The position numbers and the translations under genes are program-made. Below, piece after piece: positions 13,473-13,833 of a stretch of DNA of 13,833 nucleotides. The notes beneath the pieces were generated by a model that saw only the letters and a program-made list of their open reading frames with translations, was not told the DNA's origin and searched no databases. Numbering within the stretch: position 1 is the stretch's first letter; the number at the start of each line of letters is the position of its first letter. The stretch is from Bdellovibrionales bacterium (GTDB taxonomy: Bacteria; Bdellovibrionota; UBA2361; JAGRAS01): positions 1 through 13,833 of the forward strand of contig JAGRAS010000007.1 in the NCBI GenBank assembly GCA_020434465.1. Direction: 5' to 3'.

Positions 13473-13833
13473 ATGAAACTGAAACGAATAAACAAGTTGA
13501 AGTCTATATTCTAACAGGATTACTTGCTGCTTGTAGTTTGACATATGAGTTAATTGTCGCACAAAGCATATCACTTTTAGCAGGGAACACAGTAGTTTGG
13601 TATGCAATAACAGTAGGTGTTTTTTTATGTGCGATGGGAGTTGGGGCTGTCATTTGTGAAAAGATTACAAAAAAATCTAAAAAACATTGGGGTCAATTGG
13701 TTTATGTTGAGCTTCTTTTGTCTACGGCTGGAGCCTTAGCTGTTCCATTTATCAATAGCGCACACATGCTAAATGGTTACTGGTTTTATCATTCGTCAAT
13801 TTGGACTTCGATTCTTGTTTTTTTCTTACCATC
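13469..13833 (+). CDS. Second membrane protein of the 7TM-spermidine synthase type (3' partial)
   Basis: The ATG at 13469 overlaps the speD stop by 4 bp (ATGA) and opens a frame that is uninterrupted to the window end (121 codons). It begins MNETETNKQVEVYILTGLLA and contains CSLTYELIVAQSISLLAGNT, GVFLCAMGVGAVI and VELLLSTAGALAVP, which match the preceding 229-aa protein at the same places (CSIVYELLLGQTLSAFLGNT, GLYMMAMGIGAWI, VEILLTIVGAGAVP). Four membrane segments are visible before the end (residues about 12-30, 40-58, 72-92, 100-121). By analogy it may continue into a spermidine-synthase catalytic domain, but that part lies outside. Tight overlap with speD supports a shared pathway. Confidence 0.82.
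   Translation, partial: MNETETNKQVEVYILTGLLAACSLTYELIVAQSISLLAGNTVVWYAITVGVFLCAMGVGAVICEKITKKSKKHWGQLVYVELLLSTAGALAVPFINSAHMLNGYWFYHSSIWTSILVFFLP

Overview
The window is AT-rich bacterial chromosome with a high coding density and mostly housekeeping genes. Several traits point to a diderm (Gram-negative type) bacterium: a two-PDZ HtrA protease, a secreted or lipid-anchored dihaem cytochrome c, lysine/diaminopimelate genes, an ECF sigma factor and a surface-polysaccharide methyltransferase/glycosyltransferase pair. The mix would suit a low-GC deltaproteobacterial or Bdellovibrionota-like lineage. That placement is a weak inference, because no rRNA or lineage marker is present. I see no insertion sequence, phage module, CRISPR array, tRNA or rRNA.

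Layout. (1) Bases 1-1328 (+): the 3' part of an HtrA-type periplasmic serine protease, whose 5' end lies outside the window. It meets, tail to tail with a 24-bp overlap, a minus-strand cluster (4087-1305) that reads dihaem cytochrome c, tsaD, rsmA. (2) Bases 4088-5306: intergenic sequence around a solitary ECF sigma factor (minus), which has its own intrinsic terminator. (3) Bases 5307-5711 (+): a small ASCH-domain protein divergent from the sigma gene. (4) Bases 5867-7928 (+): lysA and dapF, overlapping by 8 bp, for the last steps of DAP/lysine synthesis. (5) Bases 7943-8271 (-): a small excisionase-type helix-turn-helix protein with a strong intrinsic terminator. (6) Bases 8477-9349 (+): an RlmI-like SAM-dependent methyltransferase. 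(7) Bases 9482-11999 (+): a coiled-coil methyltransferase followed 4 bp later by a GT4 glycosyltransferase, probably acting on a surface glycan. (8) Bases 12000-12414: a long AT-rich leader with an island of higher GC holding a 32-codon ORF and two small hairpins. (9) Bases 12415-13833 (+): a membrane-only relative of the N-terminal domain of membrane-bound spermidine synthases, then speD, then a second paralogous membrane protein that runs off the end.

The most interesting part is the last cluster. AdoMet decarboxylase is tightly packed between two paralogous multi-pass proteins, the first of which has no aminopropyltransferase domain, and all are preceded by a possible structured or peptide-coding leader. 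This suggests a membrane-associated aminopropyl-transfer system rather than plain cytosolic spermidine synthesis. Most other genes are ordinary core functions. Further points are the orphan sigma factor beside the ASCH gene, and a methionine-free second haem domain in the cytochrome.
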